Program-made: the position numbers and the translations under genes
Notes under the pieces: model-generated
The model's database searches: none
Told to the model about the DNA's origin: nothing
Seen by the model: the letters and a program-made list of their open reading frames with translations, nothing else
Source: CAZMOK01 sp964644135
Lineage (GTDB): Bacteria; Bacteroidota; Bacteroidia; Bacteroidales; JAGOPY01
Assembly: GCA_964644135.1 (NCBI GenBank)
Contig: CAZXWD010000151.1
Location: 1-5,952, forward strand
Length of the DNA: 5,952 nucleotides
Direction of reading: 5' to 3'
Shown here: positions 5,145 to 5,952 of the stretch, piece after piece
Layout of the letters: each line of letters begins with the position of its first letter
How positions within the stretch are numbered: position 1 is the stretch's first letter

Positions 5145-5768
5145 ATGGCAACAGTTTATCATTACCCGGTTTGGGTCAGGATATGGCATGCAATAAATGC
5201 TTTGCTCTTTTTGGTGCTGATAGTTACCGGTATAAGTATGCACTATGCCAATCAGCAATTTAACCTAATAGGGTTCAACACGGCAGTTTCCCTGCATAAT
5301 GTCAGTGGAATAATCCTATCAGCCAATTATATAATTTTTCTGGTTTACAACAGGTTTACAACCAATGGTAATCATTACCGGATAACAACCTCGGGCTTGC
5401 TTTCTGCAAACATCAGGCAGTTCAATTACTATGTTAAAGGAATCTTCAAAGGACAGAAACCTCCTTACCCGGTCGATCAAAGCCGCAAGTTCAATCCTTT
5501 GCAAACCATGAGCTATGTTATAGTGATGTATTTCCTGATGTTCCTGATAATTATCTCGGGCTGGGCCCTGATCTTTCCTGAAGTTGTATTTGTAAAGCAA
5601 CTTTTTGGAACCAGCGGTATTCATTTAACGGCTGTATTGCATTTTGTTGTTGGGTATCTCCTTTCGATCTTTCTGGTTGTTCACGTCTACCTCTGCATTA
5701 TACCAAAACCTTTTGGCAGCAGCTTTAGGGCGATGCTCAGCGGATGGCATACCTCAGAACAGGGCTAA
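5145..5768 (+). CDS. Diheme cytochrome b membrane subunit (HydC/FdnI/PhsC type)
   Basis: The 207-residue integral membrane protein has four predicted helices (about residues 14-32, 50-68, 120-143 and 162-184). Histidines H15 (VRIWHAINALL), H51 (SLHNVSG), H166 and H180 match the four heme-b ligands of the cytochrome b family of Ni/Fe-hydrogenase, formate dehydrogenase-N and thiosulfate reductase; the 14-residue spacing of the last pair agrees with FdnI. The loop segment PPYPVDQSRKFNPLQTMSY is typical of the thiosulfate reductase/formate dehydrogenase branch. It should exchange electrons with menaquinone. No hydrogenase, formate dehydrogenase or PhsA subunit lies in the window; the partner is instead the heptaheme protein 8 nt upstream. 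The direction, quinol oxidation or quinone reduction, cannot be read from sequence. Confidence 0.9.
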   Translation: MATVYHYPVWVRIWHAINALLFLVLIVTGISMHYANQQFNLIGFNTAVSLHNVSGIILSANYIIFLVYNRFTTNGNHYRITTSGLLSANIRQFNYYVKGIFKGQKPPYPVDQSRKFNPLQTMSYVIVMYFLMFLIIISGWALIFPEVVFVKQLFGTSGIHLTAVLHFVVGYLLSIFLVVHVYLCIIPKPFGSSFRAMLSGWHTSEQG

Positions 5769-5805
5769 AAGGCTTTTTGCCGGATAAATGCTATACCTGT
5801 TAACC

Positions 5806-5845
5806 GGGTGTTCTTGTTAAAAAACTGTTAAACACCTCTTTCCAT
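5806..5845 (+). terminator. Weak terminator candidate after the cytochrome b gene
   Basis: GGTGTT (5807-5812) pairs with AACACC (5831-5836), and an inner GTT/AAC pair (5816-5818 with 5823-5825) can close part of the loop. A pyrimidine-rich tract, TCTTTCC then ATTTTTATTT, follows. The stem is short, so confidence is low, but its place 38 nt after the last stop of the cluster and before a new promoter is suitable. Confidence 0.35.
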
Positions 5846-5908
5846 TTTTATTTAAGGGTGATAAAGTACCAACTTTACAAAGCAGAGTCATAATCTGTTT
5901 GAGGATGC

Positions 5909-5939
5909 TTGATTAAAGGTTGATGGTTTCGTATATTTG
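5909..5939 (+). promoter_or_regulatory. Bacteroidota-type promoter for a gene beyond the window
   Basis: TTG at 5909-5911 and TATATTTG at 5932-5939 are separated by 20 bp, matching the Bacteroidota -33/-7 consensus (TTG, TAnnTTTG) with normal spacing. Transcription would start near 5945 and run to the right out of the window. It shows that the cytochrome cluster ends at 5768 and that a new unit begins here. Confidence 0.6.
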
Positions 5940-5952
5940 TGTAACTCGACGA

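Noticed and set aside
5319..5624. 101-codon open frame on the minus strand
   Set aside because: It lies entirely inside the cytochrome b gene, whose helices and ligand histidines are clear, and its translation shows no recognisable domain.
5145..5768. Hydrogenase or formate dehydrogenase membrane subunit as a specific assignment
   Set aside because: The fold and histidines fit the superfamily, but no catalytic subunits are nearby; the adjacent partner is a multiheme cytochrome.

Overview
The window looks like a piece of a Bacteroidota chromosome (probably a Bacteroidales/Marinilabiliales-type environmental lineage). The evidence is the AT-rich, Shine-Dalgarno-poor gene starts, a perfect Bacteroidota-type promoter at the right edge (TTG-N20-TAtaTTTG), lipoprotein-rich content, and a beta-barrel protein resembling the Bacteroidota family DUF5777. 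All convincing genes are on the + strand. No RNA gene, mobile element or CRISPR array was seen.

Layout. Positions 3-131 hold what may be the last 42 codons of a gene that begins before the window. Positions 132-287 are AT-rich and carry repeats and a possible -7 element. A Crp/Fnr-family regulator (288-983) follows, with FNR-like N-terminal cysteines. The 278-bp gap 984-1261 contains a perfect Crp/Fnr-type palindrome, ATTGAC-AAAA-GTCAAT, at 1094-1109. Next come a six-heme cytochrome c lipoprotein with a short collagen-like spacer (1262-2299), a strong intrinsic terminator (2329-2356), a small monoheme lipoprotein with an unusual CX4CH heme motif (2379-2753), an outer-membrane beta-barrel (2766-3656), and a class I monoheme cytochrome c (3693-4106). 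A leader with two overlapping, mutually exclusive hairpins (4113-4159) precedes a seven-heme cytochrome c with a C-terminal membrane anchor (4195-5136) and a four-helix diheme cytochrome b (5145-5768). The last 180 bp hold a weak terminator candidate and an outward promoter for the next gene.

How the genes may work together. Apart from the regulator, every complete gene encodes a c- or b-type cytochrome or an outer-membrane barrel. Together they have 15 putative c-heme sites (14 CXXCH plus one CX4CH) and a probable two b hemes. No catalytic molybdopterin, hydrogenase, NrfA-type (CXXCK) or iron-sulfur subunit is present. The simplest reading is an electron-transfer chain: cytochrome b plus the heptaheme protein take electrons from quinol at the inner membrane (a split version of the arrangement in Geobacter CbcL), the monoheme cytochrome carries them through the periplasm, and the barrel with the cytochrome lipoproteins acts at the outer membrane. 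This could be an undescribed Bacteroidota electron conduit under control of the neighbouring FNR-like regulator. The individual gene calls rest on motifs; the conduit model is inference.
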